DNA of 64,000 bases from Fischerella sp. PCC 9605 (GTDB taxonomy: Bacteria > Cyanobacteriota > Cyanobacteriia > Cyanobacteriales > Nostocaceae): positions 616,390-680,389 of the forward strand of contig NZ_KI912149.1 in assembly GCF_000517105.1 (NCBI RefSeq). Direction: 5' to 3'. Within the stretch, counting starts at the first letter, position 1, and every line of letters begins with the position of its first letter. The position numbers and the translations under genes are program-made. The notes beneath the pieces were generated by a model. That model was not told the origin of the DNA. It was given only the letters and a program-made list of their open reading frames with translations, and did not search any database. This document shows positions 1-8,368 of this stretch, one piece after another.

Positions 1-294
1 GTTGCTCTTGCCCAGCCCAGAGATAATGTCAAATATGCCTACTTTCAATCAGCGGATGGCTATTATTCTAGCTGGGATATTGCTTCGGCACTTCATCCTC
101 AGACTTTGCTGGCTTATCAAAAAAACGGTAAACCTCTACCCACAGAAAATGGTGCGCCCTTGCGTTTGGCTTCCCCGATTAAACTCGGTTATAAGCAGAG
201 TAAATGGGTAACTCGGGTTACGCTAGTGAGTCATTTGTTTCCGCGAAAGGGGTACTGGGAGGATCAAGGTTACGAATGGTTTGCTGGACTGTAG
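1..294 (+). CDS. Molybdopterin-dependent oxidoreductase, C-terminal end (5' part outside window)
   Basis: Only the last 97 codons lie in the window; the frame is open from base 1 to the TAG at 292-294. The residues include SADGYYSSWDIASALHPQT, then NGKPLP..NGAPLRLASPIKLGYK, and a C-terminus KGYWEDQGYEWFAGL. This pattern is the end of the oxidoreductase molybdopterin-binding domain found in sulfite oxidase and YedY/MsrP-like proteins. That domain binds Moco and reduces or oxidises sulfur compounds. The substrate cannot be judged without the N-terminal part, which carries the cysteine ligand. moeA, for Moco synthesis, lies 9 kb downstream but is not in the same operon. The family call is good; subfamily is inferred. 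Confidence 0.8.
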   Translation, partial: VALAQPRDNVKYAYFQSADGYYSSWDIASALHPQTLLAYQKNGKPLPTENGAPLRLASPIKLGYKQSKWVTRVTLVSHLFPRKGYWEDQGYEWFAGL

Positions 295-387
295 ATAGAT
301 AGTTAAGAAATATGAAAATGTTAAGATGCTAGACACACAAAGTCTGCATTAGCAGGCTTTTGAATTTCCTGTGTTTGTGATTGAAAA

Positions 388-1488
388 ATGATGCTTTCTT
401 TGCATAAACTGCTGCAATGGTTAATTTTGACGCTGCTATTCCCTTTAGTCTTTCTCAATGGCTGGCTAGCGCTGCGAATTTTTCAATATTTTCAGCCATT
501 AGTGACAATTTTTGTTTTAGCGTCTTTATTGGCATTTATTCTAAACTACCCCGTTTCACTTCTACGGCAAAGGGGGATACAACGCAATTATGCAGTTGTA
601 TTAGTTTTTATTTTAACAGTGGTAATTTTTTTGGCTTTGGGTCTAATTTTGTTACCAATTGTTTTACAGCAGTTGAATGAAATGACTAAACTTATCCCTC
701 AGTGGATTGATTCCACTGAACAAAAAATTCAAATTCTGAACGATTGGACGGTGAGCCAAAGATTGAATGTTAATTTTAGTCAGATCTTCTCAGAATTTGT
801 CAATCGTTTACCTGAAGAATTGGAAGGAATAGGAGATAGACTTTTTAGCATTATTGTAGATACATTTGATGGTATTTCCGAAGCTTTAATCACAGTTGTA
901 TTAACTTTTTATATTTTAATAGACGGTGAGAGAATTTGGGAAGGAATATTTAAGAAGTTACCTTTGAATATTGCTCAGAATATACAGCAGTCTCTTCAGC
1001 AAAATTTTCAAAATTATTTGATTGGTCAAGTTACTTTGGCATTGCTGATGGGAGTTTCACAAACTGTGATGTTTTTATTACTAAAAATCAAGTTTGGTTT
1101 AATATTTGGTTTGGGAGTCGGACTCTTAAGCTTAATTCCCTTTGGTGATGTCGTTAGTCTTGCTGTAATTACTTTAGTAATAGCCTTGCATGATTTTTGG
1201 TTAGCAGTGAAAGTTTTAGTACTTGCTGCTGTGATTGACCAGTTCATTGACCAAGCGATCGCACCCCGGCTTTTGGGTAGTATTACAGGGCTTAGACCAA
1301 TCTGGGTGATCGTTGCTTTGCTTTTGGGAACTTACATTGGCGGACTGTTGGGGTTATTAATTGCTGTTCCTGTGGCTGGTTTTATCAAAGATGCCATCGA
1401 TGGTTTTACTGATATATCTAGCAATACTAATTCTGTTGAAGCTGAAAAATTACCAGAGTTGTTAACGAACAAGTCAACATTGCAATAA
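388..1488 (+). CDS. AI-2E family transporter (PerM-like membrane protein)
   Basis: A 366-residue integral membrane protein with about eight hydrophobic segments. A membrane cluster fills residues 10-95, a polar central stretch covers about 100-155, and a second membrane block covers about 165-345. The FGLIFGLGVGLLSLIPFGD region near residue 235 and the DQFIDQAIAPRLLGSITGL stretch near 285 are the usual marks of the AI-2E/PerM/YdiK family. Length is normal for the family. Members have been linked to autoinducer-2 export or Na+/H+ exchange, but most are of unknown substrate, so the name is a family label only. Two ATG codons sit side by side at 388 and 391. The gene is monocistronic, with an acgcagagg-type repeat following it. 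Confidence 0.85.
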   Translation: MMLSLHKLLQWLILTLLFPLVFLNGWLALRIFQYFQPLVTIFVLASLLAFILNYPVSLLRQRGIQRNYAVVLVFILTVVIFLALGLILLPIVLQQLNEMTKLIPQWIDSTEQKIQILNDWTVSQRLNVNFSQIFSEFVNRLPEELEGIGDRLFSIIVDTFDGISEALITVVLTFYILIDGERIWEGIFKKLPLNIAQNIQQSLQQNFQNYLIGQVTLALLMGVSQTVMFLLLKIKFGLIFGLGVGLLSLIPFGDVVSLAVITLVIALHDFWLAVKVLVLAAVIDQFIDQAIAPRLLGSITGLRPIWVIVALLLGTYIGGLLGLLIAVPVAGFIKDAIDGFTDISSNTNSVEAEKLPELLTNKSTLQ

Positions 1489-1544
1489 TACAGCATATTT
1501 CAACTTAATTGGCTGGTCTCACCAAGGCACTAAGTACAGCTTTG

Positions 1545-1612
1545 CGTAAAATCGTAGTGTTTTTAAACGCAGAGGGACGCAGAGGCAGCGCAGAGGAACG
1601 CAGAGTATTTCT
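1545..1612. repeat. Dispersed cgcagaggNacgcagagg repeat
   Basis: The stretch contains acgcagagg-type units in tandem (acgcagagggacgcagaggc, then gcagaggaacgcagag). A degenerate copy of the same family lies near 27077-27110 (gcaccagggacgcagag). These short units are widely dispersed between genes in filamentous cyanobacteria. No coding role is seen. Confidence 0.6.
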
Positions 1613-1664
1613 AAGGATAATTCGCTACGAATTAATGAAACGCTGTACTAAGACACCAAGTAAA

Positions 1665-2084
1665 TTATTCAAATACATATTTCTGGGCAACTTTCCAATA
1701 ACGGGAGAAGCGTTTGAGGTCTACTATGTAGCCGTCATAGTCAAAAAACGGATCTACCTCAAAGACTTCCAGTTCCAAAGAACGTTCAATTTCGTCGCAG
1801 ATAGCTTCAAATCTAGGACTAGGACTGTCTGCTGTCACTACTTTTTTAGCATCATACTCTTTAGCAAAAGTCAAAACTTCTTGTGCTACGTCGCCACGCC
1901 GGATAGTAACGGGTAACTCTAGCAAGCATTCGTAGATAAAAGCGATCCGTTTCAGACTCAGTTGCCATTCCTCTATTAACGCATCGTCCCAAACCCAAAT
2001 AGCGGGTGCGTCTGGATATTCTTGTAATGCAGGGTTATATGGACTTAGGCAGTCCCCATGTACCCAAATAACAGGTTTATTCAT
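1665..2084 (-). CDS. Stand-alone photolyase/cryptochrome N-terminal-like domain protein
   Basis: A 139-residue protein beginning MNKPVIWVHGDCLSPYNPAL and containing PDAPAIWVWDD, then VTIRRGDVAQEVLTFAKEY and KVVTADSPSPRFEAICDEI. This is the layout of the photolyase alpha/beta (Rossmann-like) N-terminal domain: a strand, a name-your-partner loop, then the R-x-GD..L..A...A..V strand-helix unit. It lacks the roughly 300-residue helical FAD-binding domain, so it cannot be a photolyase by itself. It may be a partner subunit or an evolutionary remnant with a new role; function is unknown. Start is the only ATG near the family N-terminus. Other-frame ORFs over it are shadows. Confidence 0.7.
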   Translation of the reverse strand: MNKPVIWVHGDCLSPYNPALQEYPDAPAIWVWDDALIEEWQLSLKRIAFIYECLLELPVTIRRGDVAQEVLTFAKEYDAKKVVTADSPSPRFEAICDEIERSLELEVFEVDPFFDYDGYIVDLKRFSRYWKVAQKYVFE

Positions 2085-2382
2085 AAACAGATTTGAAATG
2101 AGTAAGTTGGCTACTGAGTGATTATTTAGAAATAGGATTTTATTTTCTAGTATTTATGATTGCAAAGCAAATATAAAAAAACAAATACAATTATGATATC
2201 GTTAGTGCTACAGTAATTATCTGCATGATTAGGAACATTATTATTTTTGAAATAACTACCAATACGCTAAGAGCGCCAAATTATAAATTTCAGTTAATTT
2301 CTAAATTCTTGAGGTATGCTATATACGTCTTCTTTTTACACAACAATTCCACAATCACATAATTTTTTATATTATTACAGAA
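2085..2382. other. AT-rich divergent intergenic region
   Basis: About 300 bp between divergent genes (photolyase-like on the minus strand, lipoprotein on the plus strand), so both promoters should lie here. The DNA is strongly AT-rich. No clear operator, RNA gene or coding sequence was recognised. Confidence 0.4.
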
Positions 2383-3378
2383 ATGCTCAAGTTAAAAATA
2401 ATTATAACATTAATATCCAAATACAAAGATATACATTTCCAGATGTACGCTAAATATTTCTTATATATATCTATCTTTATGCTTGTAATTAGCTGTTTGC
2501 CTGGCTGTCAAGAAATTGAATCGAATGCAGCCACTGAAATATCTAAAAAATGCATTGGAGAAGATAAAAATTTTAGCATTAGCTTCTTCAAAACCAACAA
2601 TCAGGGTAATAAAGATGCAAGAGGAATCAATCATGTGATAATTTTTAATCCCAAATCAGCAACATTAGATTTTAAAGTGAATGTGGGTCTGGCTCATCAA
2701 ATTTATGCCAAAGATGCTCGCAGAAGGCTACGCAAAGAGTATGTACCAAAAATATTTGATGAATTAGTTACCGATGAAAATGCTACATTAAACGGACGAG
2801 CACCATTAGCAGCAATCAATGCAGATTATATAGATACTGAAAATAAACCACAGGGTTTGAATATTTCCAGAGGTATAGAGTATTCAGGAGACTTTAAAAA
2901 TAAGCGTTCTTCTTTTGGCATATCAGGGGGAAAACCACAACAAAGACAAGCTACTATCCAGGCAGGAAGAAGAAATAGTAATATTCTTAATTACCATATT
3001 GTCGGAGGTAATGGCAGATTTTACCGCAATGGCAACTTCAAAGATATTTGTACTGCTTTGGGAGAATTTGCTTGTAAAGAAGCTACTAATCGTTCGATGG
3101 TAGCGATTACTAATAAAGGTTATGTAATTCTGTTGGTAAACGACTCAAAAGCAAATTCTGATATAGAAATATCTGAGTTTAATCAAGAGCTTTTACCAGA
3201 TATGTTTGATGATGTGCTGGAAGGAATTGCTCGCAATCATTGTTTAGGCAAAATCCAAGAAGGAATGTTATTTGATGGAGGTCAATCTCCAGGGTTGTAC
3301 TACGACAAAAAATTTTATGTACAAAATGCAGGGCCAATAGGTTCGGTATTTTTGATTTATAAAAAAGATAGTAGTTAG
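2383..3378 (+). CDS. Phosphodiester glycosidase (NAGPA-like) family lipoprotein
   Basis: A 331-residue exported protein. Residues 21-42 form a lipoprotein-like signal ending in CLPGC (Cys42), so the true start may be the second ATG at 2443. The mature part shows PLAAINADYIDTENKPQGL near residue 145, NYHIVGGNGRFYRNG near 205, RSMVAITNKGYVILLVND near 240 and GMLFDGGQSPGLYYD near 300. These are hallmarks of the NAGPA/DUF2233 phosphodiester glycosidase fold: an active-site NA-Y/F block, a (T/S)(M/A)VAI strand and a LDGG-like turn. The family includes the enzyme uncovering N-acetylglucosamine phosphodiesters and sporulation protein YjcR-like relatives. The substrate in cyanobacteria is unknown; envelope glycan trimming is a reasonable inference. 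Confidence 0.75.
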   Translation: MLKLKIIITLISKYKDIHFQMYAKYFLYISIFMLVISCLPGCQEIESNAATEISKKCIGEDKNFSISFFKTNNQGNKDARGINHVIIFNPKSATLDFKVNVGLAHQIYAKDARRRLRKEYVPKIFDELVTDENATLNGRAPLAAINADYIDTENKPQGLNISRGIEYSGDFKNKRSSFGISGGKPQQRQATIQAGRRNSNILNYHIVGGNGRFYRNGNFKDICTALGEFACKEATNRSMVAITNKGYVILLVNDSKANSDIEISEFNQELLPDMFDDVLEGIARNHCLGKIQEGMLFDGGQSPGLYYDKKFYVQNAGPIGSVFLIYKKDSS

Positions 3379-3471
3379 TGGTTAGTGGTTAGTTGTTCAT
3401 GATTGAGTCTGGAAAACAACCAACAACTAACGCCTAAACTGCGGTAGGCTAGAGGGTGAAGCGAAAAAAAT
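3379..3471. repeat. Dispersed repeats after the lipoprotein gene
   Basis: gtggttagt units and a caaccaacaac run fill 3379-3430. From 3437 to 3470 lies a 34-bp unit starting AACTGCGGTAGGCTAG that recurs with four differences at 7753-7786, directly before another gene. Nothing here codes for protein. Confidence 0.65.
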
Positions 3472-3632
3472 ACACGATACTTTCAAAAATTATAGGAAGG
3501 ATAGAAGTTATTTTAGAATGGTTCGTTGATTTTGGGTTGCAAATGAGTAAAAATTAACATTTAAGCTCGCTCCTATTATGGTGATACTGGGACGAAGCTG
3601 TTGTATGGTGCTCAATGCTAGATGAAAGACTC

Positions 3633-3815
3633 TTATTTACTCTTATCTGTTACAACAGGGGGATGAGTTTGATCTGGCTCGCGTTCTTTATCTTGCAATT
3701 TTTTTGAGCAATTTTCAGTTGATAGACCCTCACTACAACAGCCTGGCTCATCCCACTCTTCGTCTGCACCGTTTTCAGACACTTTGCCAGTCTTTTCGTT
3801 TTGACTGTTGGTCAT
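3633..3815 (-). CDS. Small acidic cysteine-containing hypothetical protein
   Basis: A 60-residue very polar protein without membrane segment. It has three cysteines (EPGCCSEG, then ENC), many Glu/Asp residues and a Lys-rich tail (VVTDKSK). An AGGGGG ribosome-binding sequence lies about eight bases before the ATG, which supports translation. It lies about 300 bp downstream of the NACHT gene on the same strand but is too far away to assume one operon. No family is recognised; a stress-related or metal-binding small protein would fit, but that is speculation. Confidence 0.5.
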   Translation of the reverse strand: MTNSQNEKTGKVSENGADEEWDEPGCCSEGLSTENCSKKLQDKEREPDQTHPPVVTDKSK

Positions 3816-4121
3816 GGCAGATCCCCCTAGTTTTTATATAAATTAACAGGGTACATAAAATACACTACCAGTTCATGCAATTTTTTGCAATAAGCAGTAA
3901 TAAGCAGTAATTTTGATCAAGCAATTGCTTTGATTAAAAATAGATATTTAGACAGGTTTTTCCAAAAGTTTTGGTCTTGCGTCAGCCTGTTTCAGATGAG
4001 CAAATTTAAGTTTTCAGCATAAAGTTTTTACCTGTAATTTTGGGAAGCATTACAGGCTATATAATGGAGAATTCAATCTCCAGGCAGATGAAATTAGATA
4101 GAAAATAAGGTTATGTAGTCT
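3816..4121. other. Intergenic region between NACHT gene and small protein gene
   Basis: About 300 bp, AT-rich. A short direct repeat (aataagcagt twice, 3890-3910) is visible. The region must hold the promoter of the small minus-strand gene and possibly the end of the NACHT transcript; no clear hairpin-plus-T terminator was found. Confidence 0.35.
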
Positions 4122-6590
4122 TTACCTAAACAATGGAGAGGGGCGTAACTCAGAGGAAATGCGATCGCTCGGTAGTAACATATGCTCGATAATCTGTTCG
4201 CGCAAATTTGCACTAGAATAGTTATCTCCTCGGATGCATTCGATGAGCAGATTATTGACATAGAGATACTGTTGTAGCGCTTGAGTATCTTCTTCTGATA
4301 ACGTTACTTGATAGCCAATATCTAAATACTTGAGCATAACTTGCCGCAAATTTTCTGCCCATACAGAAAGTTCTGAAATGTCATAGTTAGATGGCAGATT
4401 CTTTTGTAAAGCTATCAATTCGTTAGCTAGTTCAGTAGCATTAATCGTCTTAGCAAGTGAAATAGCATTTTCTAACTTAGATTCAATACTAGAGTCGTCT
4501 GTGAGCTTGAGGCGTTCTCGGACAAATTGGCTGTATGATTCCATCGCAGAATGTAATGAAGAAGCGTAATCACTAGCCAAGATATGAACAACAACTAAAC
4601 TCATTTCCAGCGAACATTTGGGGTTAGTCGGTATAGTTTTATTGCGTTCTATATTATAAGTCCTAAGTTGAGTAGAGAGAGTTTCTGCGAGAGTGCGATG
4701 AACCTTTAGATCGTTACTTATGTACAAATCAACATCTATATCTATAGTTAGATATAAAGCTCTCCATGAACTCGATGAGACTCCAGATTCAGTCGTAATT
4801 TTGTCTAACCAAGTCAACATTTTTTGCAATGGCTCACTTTTTACAAGTTCATTGCATCGGTTAAAGATAAGTTTGAAAAACTCATCAGCATTTTCCAATC
4901 TTTCTGCAATCAAGAGAAAAACTTCTCGCCATTGAGGGTTAGTTAGGTGTTGTAAAATGATTTCGTTGAGAATACAATTATCTCGACTTTCCACTATATA
5001 CTCAGCAGTGAAATATTCTTGGAAAGTCAAGTGTGAGAAAGAGTAAACTCCATTAGCAGCCTCAATCAAAAGTCCATGATTTGCTTCAAGTCTTTTTAAC
5101 ACAGCTTGGCTGTCGATATCCAAGGTTTCTTTTTCCACACCTGGAATATTTTTAATATAGCTACAAATTTGTTCTTCTAATTCCCGTTTTTTCCAGAAAA
5201 CTTTACGTGGTTTTTGTTTAAAACCATCGTATGCAATCTTGCTAAACATATTAATTTTACGAGGACGGGATAACTTCTCATCTTTGTAGATTGGATCGCG
5301 TTCTATTCGACGGCTAGCATCCCATCTGCGTAAAAGAGTATCTACTGCTTCCGAATATAGTTCATTTCTATTTTTTGGAAAGTTATTACTATCCTCGAAT
5401 ACCCAACATAGAATTGTTAGTAATAAAGGAGTTTTTGCTAACTCTTTAACTGATTGGTTATTCTCCAGTTTTTCTAATAATTTATCTCCAACTTTGTGCT
5501 CGTCACGATTGCTAAACCAATTATGGACGAACTTAATGACTTGATTTTTATCAAAAGATGCTATTTCTACTTTCTTAAATCCTAGAGGTATGTATTCACT
5601 GGCTGCTATGCGACAAGTAATAACAAAGTGATTGTTTGGGTATTTTTCGACTATTTCATCAATATTTTGATAAACCCGCTTGGTATCAGCTTGTAGAATC
5701 TCATCTAAGCCATCCAAAAGAATTAAACATTTTCCTTGTTTAAGTAAATTTTGGACTACTTTATTTAATTGATCTGCATCAGAAATACAAGCAGCAAATT
5801 CTCTAGTAATTGCATCACTCAGACTTGGCAGTTCCTTATTTTCTGCAAAAGTTCTTAGAGAAATATAAACAGGTACAACCAAATCTTCTTCTGAATAATT
5901 TTGCAAATAGTAAAGTGCTAAATACTTCAAAAGGGTAGTTTTTCCTTTCCCTGGATGACCAAATACAATCAACCTTTTATTGTGCTTGACTGCTTCTAAA
6001 CCGTCAGTCACTTTTTCTTCTAGTTTAAAACTAAGACGTCTAAAGTCATAACTTTTATCAGCCTCTAATTCAGGCTCTAATAATGTAACTAATAATTCGT
6101 CTATGGAGCGCCGTTCTCTTCCTCTGATATTCTCTGAAATATTGACTGGAGTGTATATACTATCTAGTAGTACAGGTTCGGTCATATCTAGCACTTGGAT
6201 AGTACCACATTTCCTTTCTATATATTCTCGGTACTGGTCAAGCCAATCTTCTTGTATATTTATTTCTTCTGTAGCTTTCTTGTCTAGATCAGAATTACCT
6301 TGCTCAGATTCTTCTAATGCTTGCAATGCTTCTTGATAACTATTATATTCTAGTAATACTGCGCATAGATAGTTAACATATTGTTCGTTTCTTTTTGTTT
6401 GTTTATTATCATTAAAAAAATTATAAATAGTTTTTTCTGAAATTATATTCTGACCGCGTGCATCTTCTAATTTATCTTTAAAGCGTTTTTGCAGGGCACG
6501 CGATAATTGCTTAGCTGAACTACCAAATTTCTGTGAATAAGCTCGCTTCATTAAATCAAATATTTTCGGTTCAACTGTAATCAGTGCCAT
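4122..6590 (-). CDS. NACHT-domain STAND NTPase (NLR-like, candidate defence protein)
   Basis: An 822-residue protein. Residues 1-120 form a charged helical domain with an HTH-like core (SSAKQLSRALQKRF.., then ISEKTIYNFFND). The NACHT core begins near 200 with Walker A GHPGKGKTTLLKYL (about 207-220) and Walker B CLILLDGLDEIL (about 286-297), followed by VITCRIAA (sensor) and the winged-helix region with FSHLTFQEYFTAEYI near 525. Residues 560-800 are all-helical. The end, YLYVNNLLIECIRGDN..LREQIIEHMLLP, matches the short C-terminal helical domain common in cyanobacterial NACHT proteins. STAND NTPases oligomerise on ligand sensing, and bacterial NACHT proteins of this build include antiphage proteins. 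No nuclease effector domain is visible, so a DNA-binding N-terminus or a separate effector is inferred. The gene is isolated. Confidence 0.85.
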   Translation of the reverse strand: MALITVEPKIFDLMKRAYSQKFGSSAKQLSRALQKRFKDKLEDARGQNIISEKTIYNFFNDNKQTKRNEQYVNYLCAVLLEYNSYQEALQALEESEQGNSDLDKKATEEINIQEDWLDQYREYIERKCGTIQVLDMTEPVLLDSIYTPVNISENIRGRERRSIDELLVTLLEPELEADKSYDFRRLSFKLEEKVTDGLEAVKHNKRLIVFGHPGKGKTTLLKYLALYYLQNYSEEDLVVPVYISLRTFAENKELPSLSDAITREFAACISDADQLNKVVQNLLKQGKCLILLDGLDEILQADTKRVYQNIDEIVEKYPNNHFVITCRIAASEYIPLGFKKVEIASFDKNQVIKFVHNWFSNRDEHKVGDKLLEKLENNQSVKELAKTPLLLTILCWVFEDSNNFPKNRNELYSEAVDTLLRRWDASRRIERDPIYKDEKLSRPRKINMFSKIAYDGFKQKPRKVFWKKRELEEQICSYIKNIPGVEKETLDIDSQAVLKRLEANHGLLIEAANGVYSFSHLTFQEYFTAEYIVESRDNCILNEIILQHLTNPQWREVFLLIAERLENADEFFKLIFNRCNELVKSEPLQKMLTWLDKITTESGVSSSSWRALYLTIDIDVDLYISNDLKVHRTLAETLSTQLRTYNIERNKTIPTNPKCSLEMSLVVVHILASDYASSLHSAMESYSQFVRERLKLTDDSSIESKLENAISLAKTINATELANELIALQKNLPSNYDISELSVWAENLRQVMLKYLDIGYQVTLSEEDTQALQQYLYVNNLLIECIRGDNYSSANLREQIIEHMLLPSDRISSELRPSPLFR

Positions 6591-7485
6591 CTATCTCTCC
6601 TATCTGGGGTTATAGAAGTAAATTAGTTATACATCAATCAAACTTTGTAAGTTTAAACAGAAATTCCCTAAGATGTCATCATCAATATAAAGAGCAAGTC
6701 ATTTATATACATCATAGATATATTCATGAGACTTGAGGAGAACATATGGTACTCTTGTATTACATTGACTGTGAGAATTAAACCCAAATTTTGATTTATA
6801 GGAAGGCACTCTTACTTTAACCTCTTCTTCAATTTTTTGGGAAACAGTCAATCGATTTTGGATTTTAGATTTGCGAAAATGGAATTGACTGCACCCACGC
6901 ATAGGATACAGCTTGGGGATTTTAGATTAACGATTTTAGATTTGTTCCGCCCACAAGGGACGGGCTTGTAGCAAAAACAATCCAAAATCCAAAATCCAAA
7001 ATCTAAAATTGGCACGGTCAAGTTTCCTTCACCTCCGATAGGACTTCATTCTGCTTTGGGAACAGTCATATTTCTAATGTTAAGAGATGATATGCATTGT
7101 GATGCATGTTTAAATTTTATTAACTACTCAGAATCTATAGCGCACATAATCCTTGAGATATCGTTGATTTTCATAACTAACATTAATAGCAACCTATATT
7201 TTACTATATATTTCAATAAGTCAATCTAATTACATCTTATTACTGGTAATTGCATTCTGTTACAGACAAGTTTAGATAAATACTTTCTTTTCTATGCATA
7301 ATTTTCATGTTTTACATATAATTACTTTCTACTTTCCTCAATTGCTTGTCTAAAAGTTATTTTTTTTCTCGTCATTAGTTCAATATAAAATTGCCATATA
7401 TTGCTTTTGTTTGATATCAGAATTTCTTACCATTACCGCTAAGCATATTGGATAATGAATTTGAGTTTGAGTTGATTTTGCAATC
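6591..7485. other. Long AT-rich intergenic region with inverted ATTTTGGATT repeats
   Basis: Nearly 900 bp without a credible gene; a 67-codon minus-strand frame at 6699-6902 looks accidental. Between 6850 and 7013 are GATTTTAGATT units on the left (6919-6944) and their inverted counterparts AATCCAAAATCC on the right (6979-7010). They flank a short GC-rich hairpin (CCGCCC..GGGACGGG, about 6947-6967). The rest, 7060-7480, is AT-rich and unassigned, and includes the promoter of the NACHT gene at its left edge. Confidence 0.5.
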
Positions 7486-7746
7486 ATGCTTAGTAAAATC
7501 CTGAGATTCTTAAAAAGTAGACTAATGAAAATAAAATATAGCTCAAAGCCTAACAAAAAAGGCATTAAGAGACAATATTCACTAATGGAAAGAATTGTAC
7601 TTATCTTAACGATAATTGCAACACTAGCTCAACTTGTCGAGCTAGGTTTAGAAATTCTTGATCATGTGAAGGAGACACAAACAATATCTATAGAGATAGT
7701 ACAGCAGAACAGTAAACCCAACTTAGACACGACACCTTTTAAATAA
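7486..7746 (+). CDS. Small hypothetical protein with one hydrophobic segment
   Basis: An 86-residue frame. Residues 1-33 are strongly basic (about a dozen Lys/Arg), residues 34-60 (LMERIVLILTIIATLAQLVEL) could form one membrane helix, and the tail is polar. The basic-then-hydrophobic layout resembles a small inner-membrane protein. No good ribosome-binding sequence or family is recognised, and the base composition is as AT-rich as the surrounding spacer, so it may not be a real gene. Confidence 0.35.
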   Translation: MLSKILRFLKSRLMKIKYSSKPNKKGIKRQYSLMERIVLILTIIATLAQLVELGLEILDHVKETQTISIEIVQQNSKPNLDTTPFK

Positions 7747-7752
7747 ATAAAC

Positions 7753-7786
7753 AACTGCGGTACGCTAGATGATGAAGCGAAAAAAA
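7753..7786 (+). repeat. Second copy of the 34-bp AACTGCGGTA repeat
   Basis: The unit starts AACTGCGGTACGCTAGATG and ends in an A-run. It matches 3437-3470 at 30 of 34 positions. It ends five bases before the ATG of the next gene, so the repeat supplies the leader of that gene. Confidence 0.6.
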
Positions 7787-7790
7787 GATT

Positions 7791-8354
7791 ATGACACCTT
7801 CAGAGATTGCAGGTACGCTGGCAGAATTATTTAGTGCAGACGCTGTTAATGCGATCGCACCCGGTTCTTGGCAAATAGAAACTCCTGATTTTCGGCTTTT
7901 GGTACTACTTTCGGAGGATGAAACTTGGTTGCGAGTTTTGATTCCGATTGTACCAGCACAACAAGCCCAACCTTTTTTAGAACAATTTTTAGAAGCCAAC
8001 TTTGATGATACTCAACAGGTACGCTATGCCATACAGCAAGGCGTAACCTGGGGGGTATTTCAACACAATTGCAGCAGTTTGGTTGTAGAGGATTTTCGAG
8101 ATGCGATCGCTCGACTAATTTCTTTGCATGAAGTTGGTTTAGATGATGTCTTTAATCGGCTAGTTGAAAGTCGCATCCGGCAAATTATTCAAGCAGCAAA
8201 ACTGCAAGGTCAATCCCTAGAATCCACAATGCAAAACTTAGAACGCTTTTACGCAGAAGGATTAATGGGAGATGAAAACCAAACTCCCCAAGCACGGGAA
8301 GAAACTTTAGCTGCTTGGCGGCGTCAGTTGGAACGACTTTGGTCAGAAATCTAA
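7791..8354 (+). CDS. Conserved cyanobacterial hypothetical protein
   Basis: A 187-residue soluble protein without signal peptide. The first 110 residues alternate helix and strand (MTPSEIAGTLAELFSAD, then WQIETPDFRLLVLLSEDETWLRVLIPIV), the general look of YbjN/CesT chaperone-like alpha/beta domains. The second half is helical and highly charged (LVESRIRQIIQAAKLQGQS..RRQLERLWSEI). No catalytic motif is seen. The stop codon lies 14 bases before the methyltransferase start, so the two are probably cotranscribed. Function is unknown; the fold suggestion is tentative. Confidence 0.7.
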   Translation: MTPSEIAGTLAELFSADAVNAIAPGSWQIETPDFRLLVLLSEDETWLRVLIPIVPAQQAQPFLEQFLEANFDDTQQVRYAIQQGVTWGVFQHNCSSLVVEDFRDAIARLISLHEVGLDDVFNRLVESRIRQIIQAAKLQGQSLESTMQNLERFYAEGLMGDENQTPQAREETLAAWRRQLERLWSEI

Positions 8355-8368
8355 ACCTGAAAATCTCA

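Noticed and set aside
1509-1916. 135-codon plus-strand frame
   Set aside because: Lies antisense over the photolyase-like gene; its start is in a dispersed repeat and it lacks family features.
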